Below are positions 44,139-52,413 of a stretch of DNA of 64,000 nt, in pieces. The notes under the pieces are model-generated. The model worked only from the letters and a program-made list of their open reading frames with translations. It did no database searches and was not told where the DNA came from. Both the position numbers and the translations under genes were made by a program. Source of the DNA: Sagittula salina (GTDB lineage Bacteria > Pseudomonadota > Alphaproteobacteria > Rhodobacterales > Rhodobacteraceae); NCBI RefSeq assembly GCF_017813235.1, contig NZ_JAGISH010000001.1, positions 124,001 to 188,000 on the forward strand, given 5' to 3'. The stretch's first letter is position 1, and each line of letters opens with the position of its first letter.

Positions 44139-45149
44139 ATGTTCTTGCGCGCCACCACCGCCCCGCTTTCGCTTCTGGCCCTGATCGCCGCGCCCGCGCT
44201 GGCGCAGGAGGTCAACGTCTACTCCTATCGCCAGCCCGAACTGCTCGCGCCCCTGACGGAGGCCTTCACCGAGGCAACCGGCATCAAGGTCAATGTGGCC
44301 TTTCTCGAAAAAGGCATGGTCGAGCGCCTGCAGGCCGAAGGCAGCCGTTCGCCCGCCGACCTGATGTTCACCGTGGACGTCGCGCGTCTTGCGGCGCTGG
44401 TGGAGGCCGGCGTGACCCAGCCTGTATCCTCCGAGGTGCTGGAGCAGCACGTTCCCGCGCAGTACCATGACCCCGACGGCAACTGGTGGGGCCTGACGAC
44501 GCGCGCGCGCATCGTCTATGCCTCCAAGGACCGCGTCGACCCGGCCGAAGTGACCACCTACGAAGACCTTGCGGACCCGAAGTGGAAGGGCCGTATCTGC
44601 ACCCGCTCCGGCACGCATGACTATACCATCGGGCTGGTGTCCGCGATGATCGCGCATCACGGCGAAGAGTATACAAAGACCTGGCTCGAAGGCGTGAAGG
44701 ACAACCTCGCGCGCAAGCCGCAGGGCAACGATCGCGCGCAGGTAAAGGCGATCTGGGCCGGTGAATGCGACATCAGCCTCGGCAACACCTACTACATGGG
44801 CCAGATGGTGAACGACCCCGAGCAGATCGAATGGGCGAACTCGGTCAACGTGCTCTTCCCGACTTTCGAAGATGCGGGCACGCATGTGAACATCTCCGGC
44901 GTCGCCATGTCGAAAGCTGCTCCGAACCGCGAAAACGCGCTGAAGATGATGGAATTCCTCGTCTCGCCGGAGGCGCAGGAAGTCTACGCCCATGCCAACT
45001 ACGAATACCCGATCGCACCGGGTTCGGAAGCTGACGATCTGGTGAAGGGCTGGGGCGATTTCACCGCGGACGAGACAAACCTGATGGAGATCGCCAGCCA
45101 CCGCAGCCAGGCGCTGAAGCTGGTCGAACAAGTCGATTTCGACGGCTGA
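44139..45149 (+). CDS. Periplasmic Fe(III)-type ABC transporter substrate-binding protein
   Basis: 336 residues. The signal peptide runs MFLRATTAPLSLLALIAAPA with cleavage after ALA. The mature protein starts QEVNVYSYRQPELLAPLTEA, typical of the FbpA/IdiA/FutA class; LMFTVDVARLAALVEAGV and GNTYYMGQMVNDPEQ (tyrosine-rich metal ligand region) support a ferric-iron ligand. No permease or ATPase gene is next to it; a terminator follows directly, so the membrane partners must be encoded elsewhere. Confidence 0.9.
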   Translation: MFLRATTAPLSLLALIAAPALAQEVNVYSYRQPELLAPLTEAFTEATGIKVNVAFLEKGMVERLQAEGSRSPADLMFTVDVARLAALVEAGVTQPVSSEVLEQHVPAQYHDPDGNWWGLTTRARIVYASKDRVDPAEVTTYEDLADPKWKGRICTRSGTHDYTIGLVSAMIAHHGEEYTKTWLEGVKDNLARKPQGNDRAQVKAIWAGECDISLGNTYYMGQMVNDPEQIEWANSVNVLFPTFEDAGTHVNISGVAMSKAAPNRENALKMMEFLVSPEAQEVYAHANYEYPIAPGSEADDLVKGWGDFTADETNLMEIASHRSQALKLVEQVDFDG

Positions 45150-45205
45150 TGCCGTCTGGAAGCGGCACCTCCGAAGGCGGCCATAGCCAGCACAGAACCA
45201 CGACA

Positions 45206-45227
45206 GGGGCGCTACGGCGCCCCTTTT
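45206..45227 (+). terminator. Terminator after the iron-binding-protein gene
   Basis: GGGGCGC and GCGCCCC pair over a 4-base loop, followed by TTTT, 57 bases after the stop codon. Confidence 0.7.
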
Positions 45228-45361
45228 GCTGTCCACGTTACCCCCCGGCAAGGCATCTCCCTGCTTCGCCGCTTCTCAACGCCCCCCGCGCCGGCGCACC
45301 AGACTGCACGCCATCACAGCAGAGGCAGGGAACCGGTCAAACCCGAATGCACAAACGAAAA

Positions 45362-45383
45362 CGGCGGCCCCGTGGGACCGCCG
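45362..45383 (-). terminator. Probable terminator after acpP
   Basis: On the minus strand CGGCGG pairs with CCGCCG around a partly paired C/G loop and is followed by TTTTCG. It starts 26 bases after the acpP stop. Confidence 0.55.
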
Positions 45384-45408
45384 CCTGCCTTCCCCGAGGG
45401 GAACGCGA

Positions 45409-45642
<234 letters not shown>

Positions 45643-45790
45643 GTTATTTTCCTCACAAGTCCAAGGGCTTGCGCCCAGATTTGCCCGACCCCTTGGCGGA
45701 CGTTGGTTGCCCCGTCGGGGCGGTTCGATCCGTTCGGGAACCCCCGATGCAGGTACACGGAAACCGCACGCCTACGTGAAATCTTTGGGG

Positions 45791-45818
45791 CCTATAGCAC
45801 AGGCGGCGAGGATGGCAA
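45791..45818 (-). promoter_or_regulatory. Candidate acpP promoter
   Basis: On the minus strand TTGCCA (45813-45818) and TATAGG (45791-45796) lie 16 bases apart, a good sigma-70-type match. The leader to the acpP ATG would be about 140 bases. Confidence 0.5.
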
Positions 45819-45859
45819 ATGCTTTCCCACACCGCTTTGCAGCGCGCCCCCAAGGGCAT

Positions 45860-46597
45860 TCACAGCATGGCCATGCCACCGTTGACGTGCAATGTAGCGC
45901 CCGTCACGTAGCCAGCTTCCGCGCTCGACAGATAAAGCACCGCAGCGGCGATTTCCTCCGGGCTGCCCATCCGCCCCGAGGGGATCTGGTTCAGGATCGC
46001 GGCCTTCTGCTCGTCGTTCAGCTTGTCGGTCATCGCCGTCTCGATGAAGCCCGGCGCCACCGCGTTCACGGTGATACCACGGCTGGCGACCTCATAGGCC
46101 AGCGACTTGGACATGCCGATCATCCCCGCCTTCGCCGCGGCGTAGTTGCCCTGCCCCGGATTGCCCGTCGCACCCACCACGGAGGAGATGTTCACGATGC
46201 GGCCCCAGCGCGCCTTCATCATACCGCGCAGCACGCCCTTGCAGAGGCGGAAGGTCGAGGTAAGGTTCACTTCCAGCACGCTCGCCCACTCTTCCTCCGA
46301 CATGCGCATGAAGAGGTTGTCGCGGGTGATGCCGGCGTTGTTCACCAGAATATCGACGGAGCCCATGGCCTCCACCGCCTGCTTCGGCAGCGCGTTGACC
46401 GCCTCCGCGTCGGAGAGGTTGCAGGGCAGCACGTGGACGCGGTCACCAAGTTCGGCGGCCAGCGCCTCCAGCGGCCCGGTGCGGGTGCCGGAAAGCCCCA
46501 CGGTCGCGCCCGCGCCGTGCAGCGCCGTGGCGATGGCGCCGCCAATGCCGCCCGAGGCGCCGGTGATGAGGGCGGTCTTGCCTGTCAGATCGAACAT
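45860..46597 (-). CDS. fabG: 3-oxoacyl-[acyl-carrier-protein] reductase
   Basis: 245 residues of the short-chain dehydrogenase family. The NADPH-binding TGASGGIGGAIA, the NNAG motif (ILVNNAGITRDNLFMRM), the catalytic Ser in VNISSVVGATGNPGQ and the YAAAKAG Tyr-Lys pair are all intact. The C-terminus AGYVTGATLHVNGGMAM is typical of FabG. It reduces beta-ketoacyl-ACP in fatty acid elongation. AAGGAG lies 7 bases before the ATG at 46597. It follows fabD by 64 bases. Confidence 0.97.
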   Translation of the reverse strand: MFDLTGKTALITGASGGIGGAIATALHGAGATVGLSGTRTGPLEALAAELGDRVHVLPCNLSDAEAVNALPKQAVEAMGSVDILVNNAGITRDNLFMRMSEEEWASVLEVNLTSTFRLCKGVLRGMMKARWGRIVNISSVVGATGNPGQGNYAAAKAGMIGMSKSLAYEVASRGITVNAVAPGFIETAMTDKLNDEQKAAILNQIPSGRMGSPEEIAAAVLYLSSAEAGYVTGATLHVNGGMAML

Positions 46598-46661
46598 GTC
46601 TGTCTCCTTTGCGTCCCCTCCGCCCGCCGGGCACGGGGACGATTTTTGGTGTAAATTCGCG

Positions 46662-47603
46662 TCAGGCGTTGAAGGCCGCGGCCGCAGCAGTGACATCTGC
46701 CGCCGTGCCGATGTTTCGCACGCCGGCCTCCTTGTGGATGCGGCGCACCATGCCCGACAGGGCCTTGCCCGCGCCGATCTCCCAGAACTCGGTCACGCCG
46801 TGCGCCACCATGTAACCAACCGACTCGCGCCAGCGCACGGGCCCGCAGACCTGCTCCACGAGAAGCGCACGGATCGTACTGACGTCAGTGACGGCAGAGG
46901 CGCGGACATTGGCGACCAGCGGCACCTTCGGCGCAGCTATCTCGACGTCGTCGAGCGCCTCCGCCATGACGTCCGCCGCCGGCCCCATCAGGTCGCAGTG
47001 GAAGGGGGCGGAGACCGGCAGCAGCAGCGCGCGCTTGGCGCCCTTCGCCTTGGCCAGTTCGACGGCGCGCTCCACCGCCGCCTTCGCGCCCGAGATCACC
47101 ACCTGTGCGGGATCGTTGTCATTGGCAGCCGCCAGCACGTCGCCCCCGGCCGCCTCCGCCACCACGGCGCGCACCGCGTCGAGGTCGAGGCCCAGCACAG
47201 CCGCCATGGCGCCCTGCCCCACAGGCACCGCCGCCTGCATCGCCTTGCCGCGCTTTCGCAGCAGCCGCGCCGCATCCGCCACGCTCAGCGACCCGGCGGC
47301 GGTCAGCGCGGTGTATTCACCGAGGCTGTGGCCCGCGACGTAAGACGCGGCCTCCACCGTGACGCCTTCGGCCTCCAGCGCGCGTATCGCAGCGATTGAG
47401 GTCGCCATCAGCGCGGGCTGCGCGTTGGCGGTCAGGGTAAGGGTCTCGATGTCGCCCTCCCAGATCAGGGAGGACAGGCTTTGACCCAGCGCGGCGTCGA
47501 CTTCTTCGAAGACGGCGCGGGCGGCCGGGTAAGCCTCCGCGAGGTCGCGGCCCATGCCGATGGTCTGGGCGCCCTGCCCCGGAAAGATGAATGCGCGGCT
47601 CAT
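46662..47603 (-). CDS. fabD: Malonyl-CoA:acyl carrier protein transacylase
   Basis: 313 residues. FIFPGQGAQTIGMGRDLAEA is the N-terminal oxyanion-loop motif, the nucleophile Ser is in VAGHSLGEYTALTAAG, and the catalytic His in LLPVSAPFHCDLMGPA. It loads malonyl groups on ACP. AAGGAG lies 7 bases before the ATG at 47603. The gene order fabD-fabG-acpP is the common fatty acid synthesis cluster; fabF and fabH are not in the window. Confidence 0.97.
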   Translation of the reverse strand: MSRAFIFPGQGAQTIGMGRDLAEAYPAARAVFEEVDAALGQSLSSLIWEGDIETLTLTANAQPALMATSIAAIRALEAEGVTVEAASYVAGHSLGEYTALTAAGSLSVADAARLLRKRGKAMQAAVPVGQGAMAAVLGLDLDAVRAVVAEAAGGDVLAAANDNDPAQVVISGAKAAVERAVELAKAKGAKRALLLPVSAPFHCDLMGPAADVMAEALDDVEIAAPKVPLVANVRASAVTDVSTIRALLVEQVCGPVRWRESVGYMVAHGVTEFWEIGAGKALSGMVRRIHKEAGVRNIGTAADVTAAAAAFNA

Positions 47604-47777
47604 GCCCCACTCCTTTGCGTCACGTCCTTGGGGCATAGGCATTAACCCTCTGGCGCCCGTGGCGCAACGCCCGGTCGCGGCGGAACGCACGGAGGCTGTG
47701 CGGCGGCGAAGATTGTGCGCGCACGCCATTCGTTTAGCTCTGGTGAGCCCCCGCGACAGCCGACCCGAGGACCCGTC

Positions 47778-48974
47778 ATGCCCCTTACCAACACCGCGAC
47801 CCGCTACGGCAGCATTGCCAAGGTCTTTCACTGGTCCATCGCCATTGGGATCCTCGCGATGATCCCGCTCGGACTCATCGCCGCCGACGCGCCCTATGGG
47901 ACGGCGGATGAGTTGGCACGCAAGGCCGCGCTGTTTTCGATTCACAAGACGCTGGGGGTAACCATCTTCCTGCTGGCCTTGGCGCGGATCGGCTGGGCGG
48001 TGAGCCAGCTGAAGCCAGTGGCGCTGCACCCCGAACGGAGGACAGAGACATTTCTGGCCGAACTGGTGCACTGGCTGCTTTATGGCAGCCTCGTATTGGT
48101 GCCGCTGTCCGGCTGGATCGAACACGCCGCGACCGATGGCTTTGCGCCGATCCTCTGGCCGTTCGGGCAAGCCCTCCCCTTCGTTCCGAAGAGTCCGGCG
48201 CTGGCCGAAATCTTTGCCACTGCACACTGGCTTCTGCAATGGGTGCTGACCGGATCGGTTGTACTGCACATCGCCGGGGCGCTGAAGCATCATGTCGTCG
48301 ACCGTGACGCCACGCTGCGCCGGATGTGGTTCGGGCGGGCGGAGGCCGGGACCTACCACGCGCCGCATCGCGTAGCCGCGCCGCTTGGGGCGTTGGTGGT
48401 CTGGGTGGCGACTTTCGGCGCGGCCTGGGCCACGGGGGCCTTCACGACAGATCAGCGCGCACCCCGGCCGGCGCTTACACAGGTAGAAAGCGGATGGCAG
48501 GTAACGGAGGGGACTCTTGCACTCACTGTCCGGCAGATGGGCAAGGAGATCGAAGGCGTCTTTTCTGATTGGACCGCCGAGATCGACTTCGACGACACGC
48601 CCGGCCTTGGCGAAAAGGGCACCGTTTCCGTGACCGTTGCCATTCCGTCCCTGACGCTGGGCAGCGTGACGACGCAGGCGCTGGGGCCGGACTTCCTCGC
48701 CGGGGAGGCGCATCCCACCGCCACTTTCGTGGCACCGATCGTGAGGGCGGAGGAAGGCTATATCGCTGACGGGACCCTGACCCTGAAGGATACGGAAGTG
48801 CCGGTGACACTGCCCTTTGCACTGGATCTGACGGGCGACGAGGCGCATGTCTCGGGCGGGGCGGTGCTGGACAGGCGGGCCTTTGGCGTCGGGAAAAGCA
48901 TGACGGATGCGCAGCAGCTGGGTTTCGAGGTTTCCGTGTCGGTTGACCTCACTGCCACGCGCAGCGCGCGCTAG
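47778..48974 (+). CDS. Cytochrome b561 fused to a YceI domain
   Basis: 398 residues. Residues 1-180 form a four-helix b561 domain with conserved histidines for heme (AKVFHWSIAIGILAMIPLGL, FSIHKTLGVTIFLLALARIG, LHWLLYGSLVLVPLSGW-type helix, LHIAGALKHHVVDRD). A linker helix (GALVVWVATFGAAW) leads to a periplasmic YceI lipocalin-like domain (from about 230: WQVTEGTLALTVRQMGKEIE). The unit probably moves electrons to or from a bound quinone-like lipid. The stop codon TAG is completed by the first base of an inserted IS, so the original C-terminus may have differed by a few residues. Confidence 0.9.
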   Translation: MPLTNTATRYGSIAKVFHWSIAIGILAMIPLGLIAADAPYGTADELARKAALFSIHKTLGVTIFLLALARIGWAVSQLKPVALHPERRTETFLAELVHWLLYGSLVLVPLSGWIEHAATDGFAPILWPFGQALPFVPKSPALAEIFATAHWLLQWVLTGSVVLHIAGALKHHVVDRDATLRRMWFGRAEAGTYHAPHRVAAPLGALVVWVATFGAAWATGAFTTDQRAPRPALTQVESGWQVTEGTLALTVRQMGKEIEGVFSDWTAEIDFDDTPGLGEKGTVSVTVAIPSLTLGSVTTQALGPDFLAGEAHPTATFVAPIVRAEEGYIADGTLTLKDTEVPVTLPFALDLTGDEAHVSGGAVLDRRAFGVGKSMTDAQQLGFEVSVSVDLTATRSAR

Positions 48975-49222
48975 GGTCAGGACTCATCGCCAATGGATGA
49001 CGGTTGCGGCGCCCCGCCCAAGACGCTTTACAACCGTTGGAAACGTTGGAGCGACAAGGGCATCTTCGCCAGGATGATGGTCGGCCTGGCGGCCGAGCAC
49101 GGTGAAGAGAAGACCGTGATGATCGACGCCACCTATCTGAAGGCCCACCGCACGGCGACCAGCATGGCCGCGAAAAAGGGGGGCGTGGACGCCTGATTGG
49201 TCGGACCAAAGGCGGCATGAAC

Positions 49223-49263
49223 CACTGCCCGGCAGGGCATTGCGCAGCAATGTCCCGAGAGGG
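49223..49263 (+). repeat. 41-bp double-hairpin element, copy 1
   Basis: An extra 41 bases lie between the codons for ATGAAC and ACCAAG, where IS5-family transposases read GGMNTKLHA without interruption. The sequence begins CACTGCCCGGCAGGGCATTG and continues with CGCAGCAATG. It is 37/41 identical to the reverse complement of copy 2. The second hairpin (CATTGC/GCAATG) is perfect; the first carries one mismatch here. Confidence 0.85.
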
Positions 49264-49527
49264 ACCAAGCTGCACGCCATCTGCGACAGCAAAGGTCGTC
49301 CTCTCAGTCTGTTCGTCACCGCCGGTCAGGTCAGCGATTACATCGGCGCACCGGCGTTGCTGAGCAGCCTGCCAGATGTCGACTGGTTGCTCGGGGACTG
49401 CAGATATGATGCCGATTGGTTCAGAGAAGCATTACAATACAGAGGGATACGCGCCTGTATTCCTGGCCGGAGACAGCGGAAGAAACCGGTGAAATATGAC
49501 ATGCGCCGCTACAAACGGCGCAACCGC

Positions 49528-49568
49528 CGCTTTCGTGACATTGCTGCGCAATGCACTGCCGGGCAGTG
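49528..49568 (-). repeat. 41-bp double-hairpin element, copy 2 (inverted)
   Basis: Exactly 41 extra bases lie between codons CGC and ATC inside the canonical transposase motif RRNRIEIMFGRL. On the minus strand it reads CACTGCCCGGCAGTGCATTG, then CGCAGCAATG, with stem 1 CACTGCC/GGCAGTG (1-base loop) and stem 2 CATTGC/GCAATG (3-base loop), both perfect. It differs from copy 1 at 4 positions. A CGC trinucleotide is repeated at the left junction. Confidence 0.85.
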
Positions 49569-49707
49569 ATCGAGATCATGTTCGGCAGGCTCCAGGATTG
49601 GCGGCGCGTGGCAACCCGATACGACAGGTGCCCAAAGGTCGTCCTGTCAGCCATCGCTCTCGCGGCCATCGTCATCTATTGGCTTTGAAACTCAATGCGT
49701 CCTGATC

Positions 49708-50322
49708 CTACGCACGCGCCCGGCGCCAGCCTTCGGAAAAGCGTTCGATGCGGACTCCCACCGGCGCGCGGAGCAGCGGCATCATGCTGTCGTCTATATT
49801 GAGAACCAGCCCGATGGGGCCGACATGCAACGCCGGAACCTCACCTGGGCCGAGGAACACCCACCCCGTATCAGGCCACGGCCCCGCCACCGCCTGAGGC
49901 TCGCGGCGTTCCAGCATGGCAATACCCACGTAGCCCTCCAGAATACGCGTATCCACACAGGCGCGGGCGAGGTAGCGGGCTTCCTCCTCCAGATCGTCGA
50001 CGCGGCATTCCTGCACGGCCAGAACGTGCCACGGCTGGACATCCAACTCGGCCCCCGGTCCCATGCCGGGCACTTCGCCGGTCTCCACCACGCCGCGCCA
50101 GGCGGTTTGCATCTGCTCCGTCAGGCGCAGCCAGATCCGCTCTGCCGCGCCGTCGGTCAGGCCTACAGGGGTAACACCCAGTTGCACCACGTCGCCCGGT
50201 TGCAGGGCAGCAAGCTCCGCTTCCGACGGTGTGAAGAAGGTATAGGGGGCCATCGCCTTGATCGGGCGCGGGTCAACCAATTGCCAGCCCTCGCCGCCGC
50301 CGTCGAACACGATATCAAACAT
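49708..50322 (-). CDS. Hypothetical protein, possibly Imm33/DUF2185-like C-terminus
   Basis: 204 residues starting MFDIVFDGGGEGWQLVDPRP. No signal peptide or membrane segment. The middle has PGDVVQLGVTPVGLTDGAAE and RIWLRLTEQ, resembling the DUF2314/DUF2185 style of domain; the C-terminal GWVFLGPGEVPALHVGPIG with NIDDSMMPLL resembles Imm33-type folds. This likeness is weak and from memory. The start at 50322 has GGTGGG 3 bases upstream; upstream in-frame sequence to 50508 is unlike a protein start. Its stop codon TAG sits at the IS junction, but the same stop existed before insertion if a TA was duplicated. Confidence 0.6.
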   Translation of the reverse strand: MFDIVFDGGGEGWQLVDPRPIKAMAPYTFFTPSEAELAALQPGDVVQLGVTPVGLTDGAAERIWLRLTEQMQTAWRGVVETGEVPGMGPGAELDVQPWHVLAVQECRVDDLEEEARYLARACVDTRILEGYVGIAMLERREPQAVAGPWPDTGWVFLGPGEVPALHVGPIGLVLNIDDSMMPLLRAPVGVRIERFSEGWRRARA

Positions 50323-50524
50323 TTGCCCACCGTTCTGCCGCTCTTGGATCGGAACAGAGTCGCCTTTCAATGGGGCAGGAATGCGAAACGCAGGGCGCGT
50401 TCTGGGCGGGATTCGGTTAAAATGGTCAAGGCCGCGCAAAGGCAGCAGGAATGCCGGGAAGATACGCAAAAGGCCCGCCGATCGGGCGGGCCTTTTCCGG
50501 CATCTCATGGCAGAAGCGTGGCGG

Positions 50525-51106
50525 TCAGTCCGCCTTCATCGCCTCTACGGAGATGGAAACTGCGACCTCGTCGCTGACGTAGGGCGCATAGGCACCAAGG
50601 TTGTAATCCGAACGAACCAGCGTTGTGGTCGCATCAAAACCCGCCCAGGGCTTGCCCTCCATCGGATGATCGCCCGCCTGGTTCAGTGTCGCGTCCAGCA
50701 CCACCGATTTGGTTACGCCGTTCAGGGTCAGGTCGCCGGTGATCTTTGCCGTGTTCTCGCCGGTGACTTCGATTCCGGTGGAGGTAAAGTTGACCATCTC
50801 GCCATCGGCGGCACCGAAGAAGTCCGGGGACATGAAGTGCTCGAACCGCGCTTCCCAGCCGGTCAGCATGGAGCGCACCGGAAAGGAAACTTCCACAGCG
50901 GATTGTGCCGGATCGTCCTTGTCCCAGTCGATGGTGCCCTCGAAGCCGGAAAACATTCCGTGCCCGGTGGAGAAACCGAGGTGGTTATAAGTGAACACGA
51001 TCTGGCTGTGTGACGCGTCCAGCACATAAGCTTCGCCCGCCTGTGCGGCCAGCGGAGCGGTCAACGTCGAAAGCGCAAGCGCGCCTGCGAGAAATGCAAT
51101 CTTCAT
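50525..51106 (-). CDS. Exported YceI family protein
   Basis: 193 residues. The signal peptide MKIAFLAGALALSTLTAPLA is cleaved probably after AQA. The mature lipocalin-like domain reads YVLDASHSQIVFTYNHLGFS and TGHGMFSGFEGTIDWDKDDP, then FFGAADGEMVNFTSTGIEVT. YceI proteins bind polyisoprenoid lipids in the periplasm. The window thus contains this free copy and the YceI domain fused to cytochrome b561 1.5 kb away, on opposite strands. Confidence 0.93.
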   Translation of the reverse strand: MKIAFLAGALALSTLTAPLAAQAGEAYVLDASHSQIVFTYNHLGFSTGHGMFSGFEGTIDWDKDDPAQSAVEVSFPVRSMLTGWEARFEHFMSPDFFGAADGEMVNFTSTGIEVTGENTAKITGDLTLNGVTKSVVLDATLNQAGDHPMEGKPWAGFDATTTLVRSDYNLGAYAPYVSDEVAVSISVEAMKAD

Positions 51107-51226
51107 GGTGTCATCCCGTTTGTTCTTGTTTGATGACACAAAGAGTATGCTGCGGCGCGGCACGCACAATTCGGGCGAAACACACAGGTTCTGTGGATTT
51201 GCGAACATAGGGGTCACGAAGGCGCC

Positions 51227-51535
51227 TTAGCGGCCGTTGTTGTCCCGCGCGAAGACGAGCATGCACATCCCCGCGATCAGCATGACTAGGGAGGCACCCA
51301 GCTTCATCAGCATCAGATCCGCCGCCTGCGGCCCGCCCGCGACGATCCAGATACCAAAGGCCGAGGCAGTCAGACCGAAGCCTAGACAGATCAGGACGAA
51401 ACGCGTCAGGACCGCGTGCACCGGCACATGCCCCGGATTGGCAGGCGTCAGCGGTATGGGGAAGCCGCCTTCGATGAGCGTGACCTCCTGAACCGCTGCC
51501 CGCTCCGCCGCCCTTCTGCGTGCCGTTACGCTCAT
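51227..51535 (-). CDS. Small two-helix membrane protein
   Basis: 102 residues. The N-terminus is polar (SVTARRRAAERAAVQEVTLI); two hydrophobic helices lie at about 41-62 (HAVLTRFVLICLGFGLTASA) and 72-95 (LMLMKLGASLVMLIAGMCML). GGGAAGG directly precedes the ATG. I do not recognise the family. It is upstream of the YceI gene in the same direction, 120 bases apart. Confidence 0.7.
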   Translation of the reverse strand: MSVTARRRAAERAAVQEVTLIEGGFPIPLTPANPGHVPVHAVLTRFVLICLGFGLTASAFGIWIVAGGPQAADLMLMKLGASLVMLIAGMCMLVFARDNNGR

Positions 51536-51652
51536 CCTTCCCGTCCTCTGAAGCTTTGGTTAACCCGGTTTTGACACTGCGCGCAAAAGACGCCCGGAAT
51601 GGGGCACAGCGGAGGCAATAGTTCGCCGTCCCCGCAGCCACCCCGCGCCCCC

Positions 51653-51680
51653 TTGCGCCAACCGGGAATCCGTGTATACG
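51653..51680 (+). promoter_or_regulatory. Candidate promoter of the rpsF operon
   Basis: TTGCGC (51653-51658) and TATACG (51675-51680) are 16 bases apart, about 108 bases before the rpsF ATG. The long leader would leave room for regulation by a ribosomal protein, but no known leader motif was recognised. Confidence 0.45.
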
Positions 51681-51787
51681 GACCCCTCCTTCCGCGAATG
51701 AATGATGAACCGCGCGGACTCTCGTGGGTCGGGTGCGGAAGGGAATGCCCGCCCTTTGAAACGCGCCTTGATAGAAATGGAGTGCAC

Positions 51788-52150
51788 ATGCCGCTGTACG
51801 AGCATGTCTTTATCTCGCGTCAGGATCTGTCCAACGCGCAGGCCGAAGGGCTGGTGGAACACTTCAGCACCGTACTCAAGGACAATGGCGGCAACGTCAT
51901 CGAATCCGAGTACTGGGGCGTGAAGACCATGGCCTACAAGATCAACAAGAACCGCAAGGGCCACTATGCCTACCTGCGCACCGACGCGCCGTCGGCTGCC
52001 GTGCAGGAAATGGAACGCCTGATGCGCCTGCATGACGATGTGATGCGGATTCTGACCATCAAGGTCGACGCGCACGAGGAAGGCCCGTCCGTCCAGATGC
52101 AGAAGAGAGACGAGCGTGGCGACCGCCGCGAGCGTCGTCCGCGCGACTGA
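51788..52150 (+). CDS. rpsF: 30S ribosomal protein S6
   Basis: 120 residues. MPLYEHVFISRQDLSNAQAE, ESEYWGVKTMAYKINKNRKG and HYAYLRTDAPSAAVQEMER are S6 hallmarks. The C-terminus is short and charged. S6 binds S18 in the 30S platform, and rpsR follows 23 bases downstream. GGAG lies 5 bases before the ATG at 51788. Confidence 0.98.
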   Translation: MPLYEHVFISRQDLSNAQAEGLVEHFSTVLKDNGGNVIESEYWGVKTMAYKINKNRKGHYAYLRTDAPSAAVQEMERLMRLHDDVMRILTIKVDAHEEGPSVQMQKRDERGDRRERRPRD

Positions 52151-52173
52151 TCCCCGAAACAGGAGTATAGACA

Positions 52174-52401
52174 ATGGCTGCAAAACCGTTTTTCCGCCGC
52201 CGCAAGGTCTGCCCCTTCTCGGGCGACAATGCACCCAAGATCGACTACAAGGACACGCGCCTTCTGCAACGCTACATCTCTGAGCGTGGCAAGATCGTCC
52301 CGTCCCGCATCACCGCCGTCTCGGCCAAGAAGCAGCGTGAACTGGCCCGTGCGATCAAGCGCGCCCGCTTCCTCGCCCTGCTGCCCTACGCCGTGAAGTA
52401 A
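52174..52401 (+). CDS. rpsR: 30S ribosomal protein S18
   Basis: 75 residues, standard length. [40 protein letters not shown] and [11 protein letters not shown] are S18 signatures. It forms a heterodimer with S6. rplI starts 12 bases downstream. Confidence 0.98.
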   Translation: MAAKPFFRRRKVCPFSGDNAPKIDYKDTRLLQRYISERGKIVPSRITAVSAKKQRELARAIKRARFLALLPYAVK

Positions 52402-52413
52402 GGAGACAAGCAC

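Larger units (their letters stand above)
48993..49688 (+). pseudogene. IS5-family transposase remnant
   Basis: The first piece (48993-49196) encodes PKTLYNRWKRWSDKGIFARM and the catalytic MIDATYLKAHRTAT. It ends after a run AAAAAGGGGGG at 49173-49183 where IS427-type elements normally shift by -1; in that frame GRLIGRTKGGMN continues. The second piece (from 49264) has TKLHAICDSKGRPLSLFVTA and LLGDCRYDADWFREAL, and the last piece (49569-49688) IEIMFGRLQDWRRVATRYDR with the final catalytic Glu. The N-terminal 50-60 residues are missing and two insertions (49223-49263 and 49528-49568) break the frame. Confidence 0.85.
48974..49708 (+). mobile_element. Decayed IS5-family (IS427-type) insertion sequence
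   Basis: 735 bases between imperfect terminal inverted repeats: GGGTCAGGACTCAT (48974-48987) and the complement of 49695-49708, GGATCAGGACGCAT (12 of 14 identical). A TA dinucleotide flanks both ends (48972-48973 and 49709-49710), as expected for the 2-bp target duplication of this group. The 5' part of the transposase is deleted, and two 41-bp repeat copies interrupt the rest, so the element cannot move by itself. Confidence 0.85.
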
